This document shows positions 37,087-48,861 of a stretch of 64,000 bases of DNA, in pieces. Positions within the stretch are counted from its first letter, which is position 1. Each line of letters begins with the position of its first letter. Source of the DNA: Symbiodinium natans (taxonomy: Eukaryota > Sar > Dinophyceae > Suessiales > Symbiodiniaceae); contig CAJNDS010000402.1 in NCBI GenBank assembly GCA_905221605.1, forward strand, positions 1-64,000. Reading direction: 5' to 3'. The notes beneath the pieces are model-generated. The model worked only from the letters and a program-made list of their open reading frames with translations. It did not search any database and was not told where the DNA came from. The translations under genes were made by a program, and so were the position numbers.

Positions 37087-37830
37087 TGTCATTCAAATGT
37101 CAAACCTTTCAAGGCAGCTGGGTCGTACTTCCCTCCACCACCAAAGGAGGATGCTTTCCCCTCATCCGGCGACGGACCGGGGCCGCCATTAATTTCTGCA
37201 GCTCCACAGCGCTCATGATGACCTCTGAGGCCTGCCTCTTCTGGAGATCCTTCGGTCTCCAGACCAACTCGCGGTACTTGCGACCGTCGCCACCTGGTCT
37301 CGTCCGGATGGCTTCCCGACATTGCTGCGCGCCGACCGACAGCCTCTTCTCCCACTGCTCCAAGGCCTCCCCGGATAGGCTTTGCTCTGGCCACAGGGGC
37401 CCACCTCTCCATCTCGGAATCAGCTCCTCATCAGGCAGAAGGCTCGGATCCTGACTCAACCCAACAAGCTGAAGGCTTCTGGAGTAAAATGGGATATGTC
37501 ATATCCCATTTTGCTCCAGAAGCCTTCAGCTTGTTGGGTTGGCGCGGGGTAAGAAACAATGACATCAACACCTTCCTGGCGTGAAAGCCCCTCTACAACC
37601 GTAACCAGCTTGCTGCCGTGGCCTTGGCGCTCCTCCCAGGCACTCATGCGCAGGACCTGCGCCCACATCTTCGCGAATTTCGCATAAGGATTAAAGGACT
37701 CATTCTGACAGTCATTGCTGCCAGCACCAACTCCTTCCTATCCTTTGCCTTTTTGAATGTTTTTTGGCAGGATGAAGGTGCGGCACTGCCCATGGCTCGC
37801 GATCACGCGAGTCCGCACCTGACTCGCCTC
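37087..37830 (-). pseudogene. duplicated GNAT acetyltransferase fragment, copy 1
   Basis: A block of about 740 bp repeated at 44038-44757. On the minus strand, from 37668, it reads the acetyl-CoA-binding core of a GNAT N-acetyltransferase: MSAWEERQGHGSKLV (the R/QxxGxG/A loop) and, after VDVIVSYPAPTQQ, the helix and strand AEGFWSKMGYD typical of motif B. It then runs into a palindrome and stops in LLG*. A second open stretch, about 37109-37450, reads DEELIPRWRGGPLWPEQS and ends near PVRRRMRGKH; it may be the following exon. The N-terminal half of a GNAT fold is absent. This could be a truncated gene, a spliced exon pair or a mobile gene fragment. Confidence 0.55.
37458..37540. repeat. near-perfect 83-bp palindrome in GNAT copy 1
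   Basis: Arms 37458-37498 and 37500-37540 are 41 bp each with a single mismatch around one central T. The outer ends read AACCCAACAAGC and its complement. The left arm is the inverted copy of the sequence encoding QAEGFWSKMGY. Confidence 0.93.
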
Positions 37831-37857
37831 TGACCTAAAAGTGGTCTTGGCAAAGGG

Positions 37858-37905
37858 TTTCGGGTTTAGGGTTTAGGGTTTAGGGTTTTGGGTTTTGGGT
37901 TTAGG
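37858..37905 (+). repeat. short telomere-type repeat
   Basis: A few TTTAGGG and TTTTGGG units directly downstream of GNAT copy 1. Confidence 0.85.
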
Positions 37906-38540
37906 GGTTCATAGTGCCAGCGCGACCCATAAAAGCATCTGCAAAAACGGGACTTTCCGACCTGGCTTGCGTCCCACAAAACACCTTCACAGCTGCGCGA
38001 CGGCAAACTTGGGGGGGGGGGGGCCTTGTGCGTATTCATCTAGCGGTACAAACAGGGCTCCCTTGCTTACAACTTATGGCAATCCTGAACCCGCAAAGCT
38101 AGACCCTAAAGGCTCTAAATCCTAAACCATAGTGTTTAAGAAAAAGCCTCCGGAAGCCTCACCTCACATCGAGTTTGAGGGCTGACAAGGGTCTAGCTTG
38201 ATCCAACAGAGATGAAGCACCATTGCACAGCGAGCTTGCTCAGTTTCCGGCTGCTTTGTATTTGAAGTTTTCCGTCTTCCACCTGCTTCTTTTTATTTGG
38301 TGGGGGAGAACGTTTCGCTGAAGAAAGCCCTGAAGCCCCAACCCGATGTCCCAAAGCTCAGACTTCAAACACACAAAACATTACAGAAGGCCCCGAATGC
38401 GAAAACCGACAACCCCCAATGAGAACCCTAAGCCCTTAAGCCCTGAACACATCCTAAGCAGGGCATAGAGGCTTAGAGAAGCCTAGGGGAGAGGGGGTGT
38501 AGGGTTTGAATTCGACTCCTGCACTGCAGGGAAGTAGGCT

Positions 38541-40204
38541 TTAGGGTTCAGCTACTCGATTTGCTGACAACAGACTGGCCAGACTGGCCTCTCTGCTGAA
38601 TCGGCACGGGAAGAGGCACAGTGCAAGTACCTTTCCGAGACAAGTATGAATCTCAGCTTCCAAGCTCAAATCTCCTTCGCAGCTGAGCTTCTTGCGCTGT
38701 TTTGGGAGAGCACCGTGTGCATGTTCCTGTTGATCACCGACCAGCCTCAGTGGCGCGGGAAACATTGTCAGGGCATCCAGAGCTAGCGCACCAGCACTTT
38801 CCCAAGCTGGCCTGTTTACGAGCTTACGACAGCTTTGCATCTGCAAGATGTCCAAGCCCTTCTGTGGGACACTGGACAGCAGTTCCAAGGCTGTGCTGCA
38901 ACACATGCCCTGCTCACACGCCGCAACCACCAGCTCAGAGGTGATCAGGTTTCCCGGCGTCCAGGCAGCGAGGTCAGAGAACAGGGACAGCGCACAGCGC
39001 CAGTGGCCCACGGCAACTGAAGCCTTCAAAGCCGCCGAGTAGGTCACCAGCGTTGCCTCTAACTTCAGCCCATGCAGCTCCTGGAACAAAGCGATGGCCT
39101 CACTCCAGCGACATGCCTTCTGACAGGCACTGAGCAGGGCACTGTACATGATGACATCGGGCTGCATCTCGGCCAGGATCAGGTCTTGGAGACACGCCAA
39201 TGCCAACTTCCAGAGTCCGGCATTCTCATAGGCACTGATCAGCGCGCTGTAGGTTATAATGTTGCCACGAAGGCTCCGATACGTCAGGTCCCTGAATAGA
39301 CACATGGCCCACTGCCAGAGCCCGCGCTTCTCGCACGCGCTGATGGCGGTGCTATATGTGACGATGTCTGATGGAATCTTCTGGACTGCAGTCTGCGACA
39401 GAAGCCATAATGCCCACTGCCATTCCCCACTCTTCTCACAAGCACTGATCGTTGAATTGTAAACAATCACATCTCTCCGCACCTTGGCATGATGCATCTC
39501 ATCAAGCAACCGTAGGGCCTGCTGCCATCTGGCAGCTTTCTCGCAGGAGCTAATGGCGGCGCTGTAGATGATGACGTCGGGCTCCAGACGTTCAGACTGT
39601 AGAGTCGAGAGCAGCAGCACAGCACTAACCCATGAATCTACTGAGCGGCAAGCACTGATGGCCGAGCTGCATGTGACGAGATTCCCCAGCAAGGATCCCA
39701 CATGCAAAGCATCAAGGAGCAGGACAGCATGCTGCCACTGCGAGTCTTGCGAGTCTTGCGAGCTGCGCTCACATGCAGCAATTGCTGCCCCGTAAGTGAC
39801 CACTGAGGTCTGCACCCTCCTGTCCCGAATCTGTTGAAGCAGCTGTGCGGCCCACTGCCACTCCCCACAACGTGCGCAGGAGGACACCGCTGCATTGTAG
39901 CGTTGAACGGGCAGCGAGCAAGCAGACTCCAGCAACTCGAGGTGCAGCAAGCCGGCTGACCACCGCTGGGAGCCCAACTTGGAGCCCGACTCCGAGCTCC
40001 GCGCCGAGCTCTGCGCCGAGCTCTGCGCAGGCCGCGCAGACCCGCCAAGACTTGGCCCGAGCTGAATGGCTTGGCACACGATGAAGAAAAACGCGGGGGC
40101 TCCGCCAAACAGTCCGTCAAAGTCGGAGCATGTCAGGGCCCAACTTCCCCTTTTACCCAAAAAAAAACTCGAGCCCCGAGGTGTGCCTGCGAGCCGCGCG
40201 TCTG
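38541..40204 (-). CDS. pentatricopeptide repeat (PPR) protein
   Basis: A continuous frame of about 540 residues with ten consecutive P-type PPR units of about 34-35 residues. Each carries a dinoflagellate-style VTYSAAISACEK helix start, for example VTYSTAISACEK, IIYSAAISSCEK and IMYSALLSACQK. PPR proteins bind single-stranded RNA, one base per repeat, mostly in plastids or mitochondria. Here the target is unknown. Repeat 2 has an insertion rich in Ser, Gln and Asp (SSQDSQDSQ). The frame is open back to a TAG just upstream of about 40204, but no ATG precedes the repeats; the apparent start codon is TTG. The initiator probably lies in an upstream exon; an AG acceptor near 40190 would suit. The 3' end is duplicated at about 17.6 kb. 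Confidence 0.88.
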
Positions 40205-40996
40205 TGGAATCCTACTGTGACGACGAGGTCAAAAGCGTGCAGAACTACACAGTTGGTCAGCATACTGTCGACTCGTGAATGTAAGACCCTCTCAAACTAC
40301 CACTCCGTGCCCTGCGAATGCACCTGCTCTGCCCTGGCAGCCGCATTGAGCGTCAGATGGAGGCTCCACGCCAACCGGGTGAGACAAGTAGATGCTCAAG
40401 CGATGTTCTGACGACTTACCGTTCTTACTATCACCCTTCTTTCGATGCATCAATGGTCAGTTTCATCACAGCAAGGTAAGGAACACATCCTGCATCCACT
40501 CATACATAATCGCTTCCCCCTGCTATTAAATGGGTTGGCCCCGCTCCCCAATAGAAACTCGAAATATGTTTAATGATAGGGGGATGGTTTATCCATATGC
40601 CATCTTTTGGGATAGGGTTTAGATTGGCTTGAAGATTTTGGAGGCTCTGAACCCCCCCCCCCCCCTTTTGCGGAATAGGGTTTAAAAGGCGGGGTCGGCT
40701 TCGGCAGGAGTTTCCCGAAAGTGTTTTTGTAATCAGGGGTGTGCTTAATACAAGTGGGAAGCGATGAAATCTTTACCGCTGCCTCCGGACCTTCCAGTCC
40801 AGAGGTCGGTGCAGGTCGGGGACATGTCCACACAACCGGTACTCACATGCACATCTTCCGGGCTCTTTCCGGGATGAATTGATATAGCAGGAGCCTTAGA
40901 CTCAAAATGACATTCACCCCTTAGGGCTTTCAACAAAAAAACTGTTCTAGCCGTGTCTGGCTGTTCTGCCTCGAAATACCTCGGGCCTCCGAGGCA
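40205..40996. other. spacer between PPR and PAS/membrane genes
   Basis: About 0.8 kb with a C-tract at 40652-40666 and GGGTTTA-like fragments. No exon or RNA gene recognised. It should hold the 5' part of the PPR gene (on the minus strand) or its upstream region, and the 3' untranslated region of the next gene. Confidence 0.4.
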
Positions 40997-42847
40997 TCAC
41001 AAGACATGCTTATTCGTGGAGACGGTCGCAGTGTCTGCACCTGTGACTTCGGAACTGGCCGAAGATGCCGTCAACGAGGTGGGATCCACATCCTTGGTGG
41101 CCATGCTACGACAGGTCCGACAGGGTGCAGGAGCTCGCCAGGCTACGGCTTTAACCTTCCACCACAACTGTTGCGAGTTCAAAGTGCTGTCCAGGACCAC
41201 GTGCATACAAGAGGCTGGTTGAACGAATAGCACACGAAGCTGACACCGAATCTCCTCTGGTAAAGACCCGCTGGTACGGCGTGTTGCGGTCGAGCCTGAA
41301 TCATGCCATGCCCTGAGGACCATGCGGCAACAGCACTGCGCTGGCGGTCCACTCTTCTGTTTGAGCCAGAGGAACGTCTGGAAGCTGCTGGTGCTGGCAT
41401 CGGAATGTGCCAAGCTGTTGCAGTGCCAAATCATCTGGTCCATGAAGTGATACCTGGACTTCCGGGTGAAATAGTCCGTGGCCCTACCACGTGGCTTTCC
41501 CATGCTGAAGGCATCCAGGAATGCCTGAGATACTCCAAGAATCTGCCAGTTCAGAGCGTTGAGTTCCAGGACCTTCTCACAAACCTTCTCCGATGGCACT
41601 ATCTCAGGCATCTCAAGCGATGTGGATATGGTGGTTCGATTGAGGGGGTTCTGCATGTCCGCCAAGCAGGAGGCTGCAATATCCATCACGCCAACGTCTT
41701 CCCGCAATGCTAGCAGGTGCCGCTCCCGCATGTCTGAAGTCTGGAACTTCACATGAAAGCACTCCACCTGTATTGCAGTGCCAACACCGTCTCGCATGTG
41801 GAGGTGAAAGGCACTTGCATGTGCATGGGCGTGGCGATCGTTAGACTCGTTAGACAAGCTTGTGTTGAAGTTGGCTTGGAAGTTCTGCTGCTCGGACTCA
41901 CTAAACAAGAGCTGTTTGAAGGCCACTCCTCGCAGAGAGCTTCTACCATGCAGAAGCCAGTATGCCAGTTTGGGACAATCCTCTGCAATACAGAGCGCGC
42001 TGTCTAATTCCACTACAGCATCGCACAGGGAGGCAAGTATCAGGCGACAGGCCTCGTGTTCTGCCTCGACAGAAGCTACGTCCATCTTGCAAATGGCATT
42101 CCGACGGCCAGCCGCACTGAGCCACTGAAAATATGCCATCATGACACCGCCAGAGATCACATCCACAACCCCCGCCAGGGTGTTCTGATATGACACTATC
42201 CCGGCATGGCAAAGTTGCCACAAAAGCACCGGGGCACGGTGTCTAACCAAGCATAGTGAGAGCATCCTGAAAACGAAGCTGAGTGGTAGAGCCCACGCCA
42301 GTTCATGCGAAAACCAAGGCATTACATACAGGCACCACAGACCCATTGCAATGCTGTAGGCGGGCTGGAGAAAGACATGAAGTGCGGGCCGGTCGCAGAG
42401 GGCGTTGCTTACCAGCAACAATAGCCAAAATGCGCAGACTAGCAGGAAGCCTTCCTTGCTGATGAGGATTTGGCCTTTCAGGACGGTTCCTGCCACATGT
42501 GCATGCAGCAGAACAGCTATTGCGACGACACCTGCCGCACAGCTTCCTATCAGTGTGCCAGCTCGCATGTGCCTGAGATGCTGTTCCTTCAAATGTTGAT
42601 TCAGCATGCTGTTGCTAGATTCGCTAGAACTCCTGTCGCTCTGGCAAAAAGCTTGCAGCTGCCATCGCAGCTGTTTCACTATAGCATGTGCCAAGCTAGC
42701 AGTGCACCGCCAGCACTCATATAAGCCACCTGCCCTAGTCACCAGTGTGCAGACGGTCATCATACTCAACAAGCTGGCCACCACGACTGAGACACTTGAC
42801 CAGTGTCCGGACAGCAGGCTTGGCTCCGCGTGTCCCAAACAGTCCAT
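40997..42847 (-). CDS. multi-pass membrane protein with a PAS-like domain
   Basis: A single uninterrupted frame of 616 residues from an ATG at 42847. Residues ~15-45 and ~100-230 contain about six hydrophobic helices, for example GVVAIAVLLHAHVAG, GFLLVCAFWLLLLVSN and WALPLSFVFRMLSLC. After a short charged linker, residues ~265-400 resemble a PAS fold: LASLCDAVVELDSALCIAED, a long middle segment and an IQVECFHVKF-like strand. The tail is Ser/Thr-rich and has no recognisable kinase or cyclase domain. Membrane proteins with this helix-then-PAS layout recur in dinoflagellate genomes and may sense a small ligand, light or redox state; that role is inferred. Unusually for this window, no intron is needed. 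Confidence 0.7.
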   Translation of the reverse strand: MDCLGHAEPSLLSGHWSSVSVVVASLLSMMTVCTLVTRAGGLYECWRCTASLAHAIVKQLRWQLQAFCQSDRSSSESSNSMLNQHLKEQHLRHMRAGTLIGSCAAGVVAIAVLLHAHVAGTVLKGQILISKEGFLLVCAFWLLLLVSNALCDRPALHVFLQPAYSIAMGLWCLYVMPWFSHELAWALPLSFVFRMLSLCLVRHRAPVLLWQLCHAGIVSYQNTLAGVVDVISGGVMMAYFQWLSAAGRRNAICKMDVASVEAEHEACRLILASLCDAVVELDSALCIAEDCPKLAYWLLHGRSSLRGVAFKQLLFSESEQQNFQANFNTSLSNESNDRHAHAHASAFHLHMRDGVGTAIQVECFHVKFQTSDMRERHLLALREDVGVMDIAASCLADMQNPLNRTTISTSLEMPEIVPSEKVCEKVLELNALNWQILGVSQAFLDAFSMGKPRGRATDYFTRKSRYHFMDQMIWHCNSLAHSDASTSSFQTFLWLKQKSGPPAQCCCRMVLRAWHDSGSTATRRTSGSLPEEIRCQLRVLFVQPASCMHVVLDSTLNSQQLWWKVKAVAWRAPAPCRTCRSMATKDVDPTSLTASSASSEVTGADTATVSTNKHVL

Positions 42848-44037
42848 TGCTCGAACGGCAGCTCCTCTTGGCTGACCCAGCTACGTCTGGGGCGTACGAT
42901 AACACGGCTTCCCACACCATGCGGCGATTGAACGACCCTAGAAAGCTTTTTGGCAAAAGCATGACGGATGCAACTTTTGCAGGAATGAGAGAGAAAAATG
43001 CTCTCAAAGGAAAGCTTTCCTGCAGTCACTTCACTCCAGTTTAGATCTGGTGCTCTCTGAGGCATCCCGCCATCATTCCACTTCTCTGTGGAGTCACAGC
43101 GAAAAGCCTTGACAGGTATTGCATGCATTGCACGTGCGAAGTCACACCCGACATGAGATGTCACGCCACTTAGCTGCCATTCATGGGTGCTCTGCCACTC
43201 AACCGCATGCCATGGCGGGCCAGTAAGGGCTCTGCAGCATTCATGCATGCATGTGTGTGTGAAATCGTACTTGAGGCAGCGATGACTGGATAAACGAAAC
43301 AGCAAGGCTCAAAACCTGACTTGGAACATCTTCCCAAAATACAGTGGCCATGCGCTCAAGTTCGGAAAGATGCAGACCCTTACATATACGTGTTTCCATC
43401 GCAACTTCCTGTCCCCTCTCTCCCTTCCTCCTCTCCTACCCCTCTCCCCTTTCCCGCCTACCACGCATTTTGGGTCGGGAAAGGTATTGCGCTTAAAACA
43501 CTATAGCATTCAAGCCTACACCCACCATCAGCACAACGGCGTGATGCGGAGGTCTTGATCATCAGGCAGTACTTCTGCTCAAAGCATGGAGATCTTACAC
43601 AGCTTAGGCAACAGCCCCTCGCTTGCAGCAAGGCTTACCTCCAAACGAGAAGGCCTTTGGTTGCATCCATGTTGCAGACACAGCACCCCAAAGCCGAAAC
43701 CCTCCATCGCCCCTCCAACTCAAAATGTTGCCCCCCCCCCCCTCCCATCCCTGCATGCTTAGCATCCGCCTGTGGGCCACTGCAGTCTCGAAACGAGACC
43801 AGCGCCGCAATGCCCGAGACCTGGCGAGCAAACCGTGGTGCCGGGTTGTGGCCAGGAGGGGGGCGAGGGGGGTAACTGGTAAAAACCGAAGCTGATAATA
43901 CTCACCAAGTATGTTCCTGAATCCCCAAGGCCGGCCCCGGAAGCCCCTGGCCGAGGCTGAGGACTCTAGGCGCCCTGGCCTCTGCTGCAATGGTCGTCCC
44001 GGCCGGCAAGCAGGCGAGCTCACTCCTTGCCCATTAG
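42848..44037. other. spacer upstream of the PAS/membrane gene
   Basis: Open frames are short. 43732-43744 is a C-tract, and 43405-43465 is pyrimidine-rich on the plus strand. A minus-strand frame near 42860-43000 (SYAPDVAGSAKRS) may belong to the 5' end of the PAS/membrane gene. Nothing else is supported. Confidence 0.35.
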
Positions 44038-45102
44038 CTGTCATTCAGATATCAAACCTTTCAAGGCAGCTGGGCCGTACTTCCCCCCACCACCAAAGAA
44101 GGCTGCTTTCCCCTCATCCGGCGACGGACCGGGGCCGAGATTAACTTCTGCAGCTCCTCAGCGCTCATGGTGACCTCCGAGGCACCTGCCTCTTCCACAG
44201 ATCCTTTGGTCTCCAGGCCAACTCGCGATACTCGCGACCATCGCCACCTGGTCTCGTCCGGATGGCTTCTTCACGAAGTTGCAGCGCGCCGACCGACAGC
44301 CTCCCACTGCTCCAAGGCCTCCCCGGATAGGCTTTGCTCTGGCCACAGGGGGCCACCTCTCCATCTCGGAATCAGCTCCTCATCAGCAGAAGGCTCGGAT
44401 CTGGACTCAACCCAACAAGCTGAAAGCTTCTGGAAGAAAATGGGATATGACATATCCCATTTTGCTCCAGAAGCCTTCAGCTTGTTGGGTTGGCGCGGGG
44501 TAAGAAACAATGACATCAACACCTTCCTGGCGTAAAAGCTCCTCTACGGCCGCAGCCAACTTGCTGCCGTGGCCTTGGCGCTCCTCCCAGGCACTCATAT
44601 GCAGGACCTGCGCCCACATATTCGCGAACTTCGCATACGGATTGATTCTGACAGTCGTTGCAGTTAGCACCAACTACTCCCTATCCTTGGCCTTTTGGAT
44701 AAGGTGCGGCACTGCCCATGGCTTGCGATCACGCGAGTCCGCACCTGACTCGCCTCCGGCCAGCAAGGATGCCCACAGATGGGCATCCTTGCTGGCCTCT
44801 AGCACGCAGGTCCCAGTTGCTCGCGGTCGCGGCTGCGACATTGCATAGCAGCAGATGATGAGAGTGTCTAGCCATGCCACGCCACCACGCCACGCAAACC
44901 AAACTGCATTAAGTTGCAGCAGCTGCTTGGGCTCAAGTTTTCGCAGGCTTTCTTGAGCCGAACGGAGGCCGTGAAGCACTATAAGTTTAGGATATGCATT
45001 CCTTACATGAAGGATACACAAAACACAGGGTTTAGCTGGGAGATGCTGTGGGTACTTCTCTTCGCTTTGAGTTGCCTTGAAGGGTTCGAAAGCTTTCGGC
45101 AC
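44038..45102 (-). CDS. GNAT acetyltransferase gene or fragment, copy 2
   Basis: 44038-44757 is the second copy of the block at 37087-37830, with the same GNAT core: VRINPYAKFANMWAQV, MSAWEERQGHGSKLA and AEGFWSKMGY. Unlike copy 1, coding-like sequence continues upstream on the minus strand to about 45102. It reads LLQLNAVWFAWRGGVAWLD and then EASKDAHLWASLLAGG before a TAG at about 44674, just short of the GNAT core. An intron or a frameshift must join the two. GNAT enzymes move an acetyl group from acetyl-CoA to an amine; the substrate is unknown. Copy 2 is the better candidate for a working gene, but a stop after SLLG and the palindrome make even this uncertain. Confidence 0.5.
44409..44491. 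repeat. near-perfect 83-bp palindrome in GNAT copy 2
   Basis: Arms 44409-44449 and 44451-44491, with three mismatches, centred on an A at 44450. It occupies the same place in the gene as the palindrome in copy 1. Its mismatches differ, so the two copies have diverged since duplication. Confidence 0.92.
44758..44797. repeat. perfect 17-bp hairpin
   Basis: GGCCAGCAAGGATGCCC (44758-44774), a 6-base loop, then its exact complement (44781-44797). It lies at the edge of the duplicated block and is absent from copy 1. It falls within the coding-like reading SKDAHLWASLL. Confidence 0.9.
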
Positions 45103-48100
45103 TCAGCCCTGCTCAGCGATGACGCCAAGCTGTAGCGAGTCTCAAGGACTGCGTCGGAAGCACATCTACACCAAAAAAGTGGACCATGCTGGGCTGGCTA
45201 CTTGTGGCTAAGTGCTGCCTGTTGCTGGTGTGGTTGTGCTGCTGATTTGCAGAGGCTGGTTGCCATAGTCTCCTGTTGCGGCCGAGCCTTGTTCTCAAGA
45301 TTGCTCGAGACCAAAACACGGCTGTGCCCAGAGCCATAACCGCCGTAGCCAAACACTGAAAAGCTCACAGCATCGCGGCATCAGAACCTTTTTCCCTCAG
45401 GCTTACTCTGTCCCATGCTTCAAGCCCTTGAGTTAACGATGCGCTCAGTGTCTGTAGAGTTTCTTCGGGCGCTTTGCACTAAGGGGCGGTAGCTGGTACG
45501 AGGCACCGAGATGCACCGAGATGCACCTCCCTGAGGCACTGTGCGCATCTGTTCCCCCTGATGGACCCTGCATGGAACACCAGCTGCAGGCAGCGCCAAC
45601 GTGTGGAGCTTGCACGGCTCTGAGGCGCCACCGTCTACCCGGCGATCCTAGCCCCTTGGCTTTGGCACGTTTGTTATGACAACATGTTTTTGCACATCTT
45701 TTACATGGTACATAAGGCTTCAGGCTTAGGACTAGGACTTTCAGAGTCAGAAGGAGACGGGTCTGATGGATTCTGCCTGTGTCTTCTCCTCCACTATGCC
45801 TCTCTGCTGGATGCACACAACACTCGCATGCCCCGACCCAGCTGGGAGAGGGTCGGGTAGGTTTTGCGAGGCTCTACAAGTTACCATGGTGATCTGCTAT
45901 CTGCAGGAAGCAACGGAGTCTGCAAAAGCACAACGGGCAAGGATTGCGAACTCTTTGGACAAAGTGATGTGCACCGTGGCACATCTCCATGCAGCTGTTT
46001 CTGAGACAAGCTCTGCCATGCGTCACCAAATCTATGGGTTCAGCAACTTGGGCTTTGTAGGAGCAGGTCGAATGGAGACACATGGCCAGCTGTCGAAATA
46101 AATAACATCGCTCACGAGAGCCGGCAGCCTGGGAATCAGCTTCCTTGGGTGACAGCTACTGCTCACTGCCAGAAGGATGTTGAATTCTAGAATAGAATTC
46201 GCATGAATTCGCCCGTAGATTTTGCTGCAGAGGCGCAGTTCCATGAATCGCCTCGCGCAGACTCGGAACACACATGTCGACATCGGAAATTGCGGAGACA
46301 ACTGGTGAACAATGAGAGACCTGAAGATCAACACAGCTAGAACAAGCATACATGCGTCTAGCACGTGCGCGCATCCCACTGAAACGCTTGACTGAAATGA
46401 GTCGTGCTGCTGCCTTGCACATTTTCTGGGTCGTACACGAATGATGATCTGATTGCAGCTCACGAAAAGACAACGAGCGAAACAACATCTGAGGCGAAGA
46501 CCCCGAAACGAAACACTAATAGGTTTTTTCGTAAGCTCTTCAATTCTCTCATCTGCCTCTTGGCTTCATTGGCATTCCGTTACCAATCCGGTTTGCAATG
46601 GAATCCGATGGAATCCGCAAAGCCAAGTTATCAGCGAACAAAGGGCCCCGAAATTTGCTGCGTCACGATTCGTGACACCATGTGGCAGAGTGATGTTTCG
46701 TGAGCTGTATATAGACCCGAAGACAAGCGTGATCAGTTGCAACATGAGTTCGTTGTAGCTGATGGAACCCATCGGCCCTGGGAGGTGGGAGAGTGGCTCC
46801 AGAACGTAACTTCCCCGATGTTGATGCTAAGTAGCATCTACTAGATTGAACATACGAGGACCTCCGAAAGACCAAATCTCGGGAGTTTCTTGAGGCTGGC
46901 ATGCAGGGTGGAGAGGGGTCCAGAGGCCGTTTCATCTGGCTCTTGCACCAAAGTGCAAGCCAGCTTTCTGAGAAAAAAACGAATAAGAGAATGTTTCGGT
47001 GGAGGGCACAACAGCCTCACTTCACTCGCCGCACTTGATTTCATGTTTCGGGACAAGCCACCCCATGACTGGCATTCCAGCAGGAACCTACGTCCGCAGT
47101 TTTTTTGAAAGGTATCTAGGTGTCTGAGTTGTATCTGGGCTGATGTTTGTGTGGTGCCTAAGTGTTTTAGAAGGTGCAGAAACAAAGAGACACAAGCACG
47201 TTGCAAGTACGCAGACAGCCCTGTGTAAGTGCCCGCAGCCCGTGCTGTGCTCATGATGAACAGGCGTGCAGAGGACAGGTCTCTCAAACACGGAAGCCAG
47301 GAGGTGGTTTAGGGACTGAATCGCTGAAGCATGCCGCCTCGTCGCGAATGTCCGAGCCACCGCATCCTGAACTGTAGAGACTGCACTTGATCAGGCGTGA
47401 GGACTCAAGGTAGTTCGGCAATGTCCGGAATGGATGCCCCGGAGCTTTGAGCCCGGGGCGACCTCCGAAGGCGCATCGTCAGCCTGAGGCTCAGGTCATT
47501 TTACGACTAACGAATTACAGAGCACGAGAGTTAACATGTTACACATGTCCAAAAAGGCCACAGTCCACAAACGCAAAGAATGTTCCTACATACACAGAGA
47601 TGTATGCACCTCCACAACTCTGACAAAGCATCCGCGCTATGAGGCCATGAGAAGCAGCCTCGTTCACTTTCACAGCCACGGTCAGCTTCCAAAGCCTGAC
47701 AGGCCCCCAAAACCGCGGTTGTCACGAGGCTTGCTTCGAACATCCCCATCCAAATAGCTGCGAATCTTTGTGGACACGTGGGCCCTCCAGAAATTCTTTG
47801 TGGGAGCCGCGGTTGGAACATCTGTGGGTGAATACGCCATGGACTTTTTGCGAAAGTCTCTGGGGGTAGGCACTCCAGGGATGCTCCGCAGTATTCTCTG
47901 GTGGGCACTGCACGGTTACCGGGATTTTTTTTGGGTTGCTGGGCACTCCAGTGATATACTCGGATATACTGATGCTTGGAGGAACTCCACCAGCTGGTTC
48001 TCAGTGCGGACGCTCCCACACTACTCTGCAGGGGTTCTTTGCAGGACACCCGGGACGTGGGCGAGGAATACCTGAGTTTGGGTCGAACAACCCCCACCGA

Positions 48101-48149
48101 AGGTGTTGAAACAAGGGAGCCCAGCCTGAGAGAAGGCCGTCCCACAACC
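45103..48149. other. sparse region, no firm gene
   Basis: A plus-strand stretch at about 45906-46030, opening after CTGCAG, reads KAQRARIANSLDKVM. Its complement is also open on the minus strand, so its strand is undecided. Other frames are weak. No repeats stand out apart from an EcoRI-like GAATTC cluster near 46195. Confidence 0.3.
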
Positions 48150-48223
48150 CTATCCAGGATGTCGGTGCCATGCTCATCATGCTCCAGTATTCTCCGGTGG
48201 AGCTCGTCGTAGGTGATCGAGGT
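48150..48223 (-). CDS. single unrecognised exon
   Basis: Read after a TTTGCAG acceptor, this gives SITYDELHRRILEHDEHGTD and ends ILDR before a possible donor. Composition and splice signals match the other minus-strand genes. Partners on either side were not found, although the frame stays open downstream through RPSLRLGSLVSTPS. Confidence 0.4.
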
Positions 48224-48861
48224 CTGCAAAGCGCAGCTCCATGGAGTTTTGGGTAACGCCGAAATTACCAGTCTGTGGCATGTTCCGGCTTCAACTGACT
48301 GATAGGCCCCGAGCTCGCTTGAGACACCTCTGCCATGACCACGGATGCACGCATGTCCTGGCGGCAGGCAGCTACAGCTCTACAGCTAACGGTTCACGCA
48401 ACAAGCGATGCATCTCTGCATGCGTTTGCATCACCTGCCCATGCTCAGAACGGACTCTGGATGACTCAGGCCTCAGGAAGTGCCGCAACAACGGAGACAT
48501 CGATGCCGGCCGCTTGCAGGATCGCAGACTGGCTGCAATCAAGCCTGACGTGGCACTGCAAAAGCCTGCTTCGGCGTCCAGGCTTCCAGGCACCACTGGA
48601 AGTGTGGCCTGGCTGCCAGTCGCTGCAGTTCCGAGATTCCCAGGCAAGCCGCTGCATCCTCACGGACAAGTGCAGCGGGTCTGGCGTGTGAAATTCTGGT
48701 GGCTCCTTTCGAGTCGGGATCTATATTTTGCAATCGCAAAAAAGCATGAAAAAACACAGCCGTACTGGCAATGCTTGTCAAGCTCCAACGAGAAGTCTTT
48801 GAAACACAGCAACTTTACAGGAGTGCTCTGAGAGATGTACTGAAACCTCCAAGCAATGACT

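Noticed and set aside
37500-37525. Resemblance of CCCATTTTGCTCCAG to the dinoflagellate spliced leader
   Set aside because: The match is partial and lies inside a palindrome whose sequence is explained by GNAT codons. The conserved leader core is not present.
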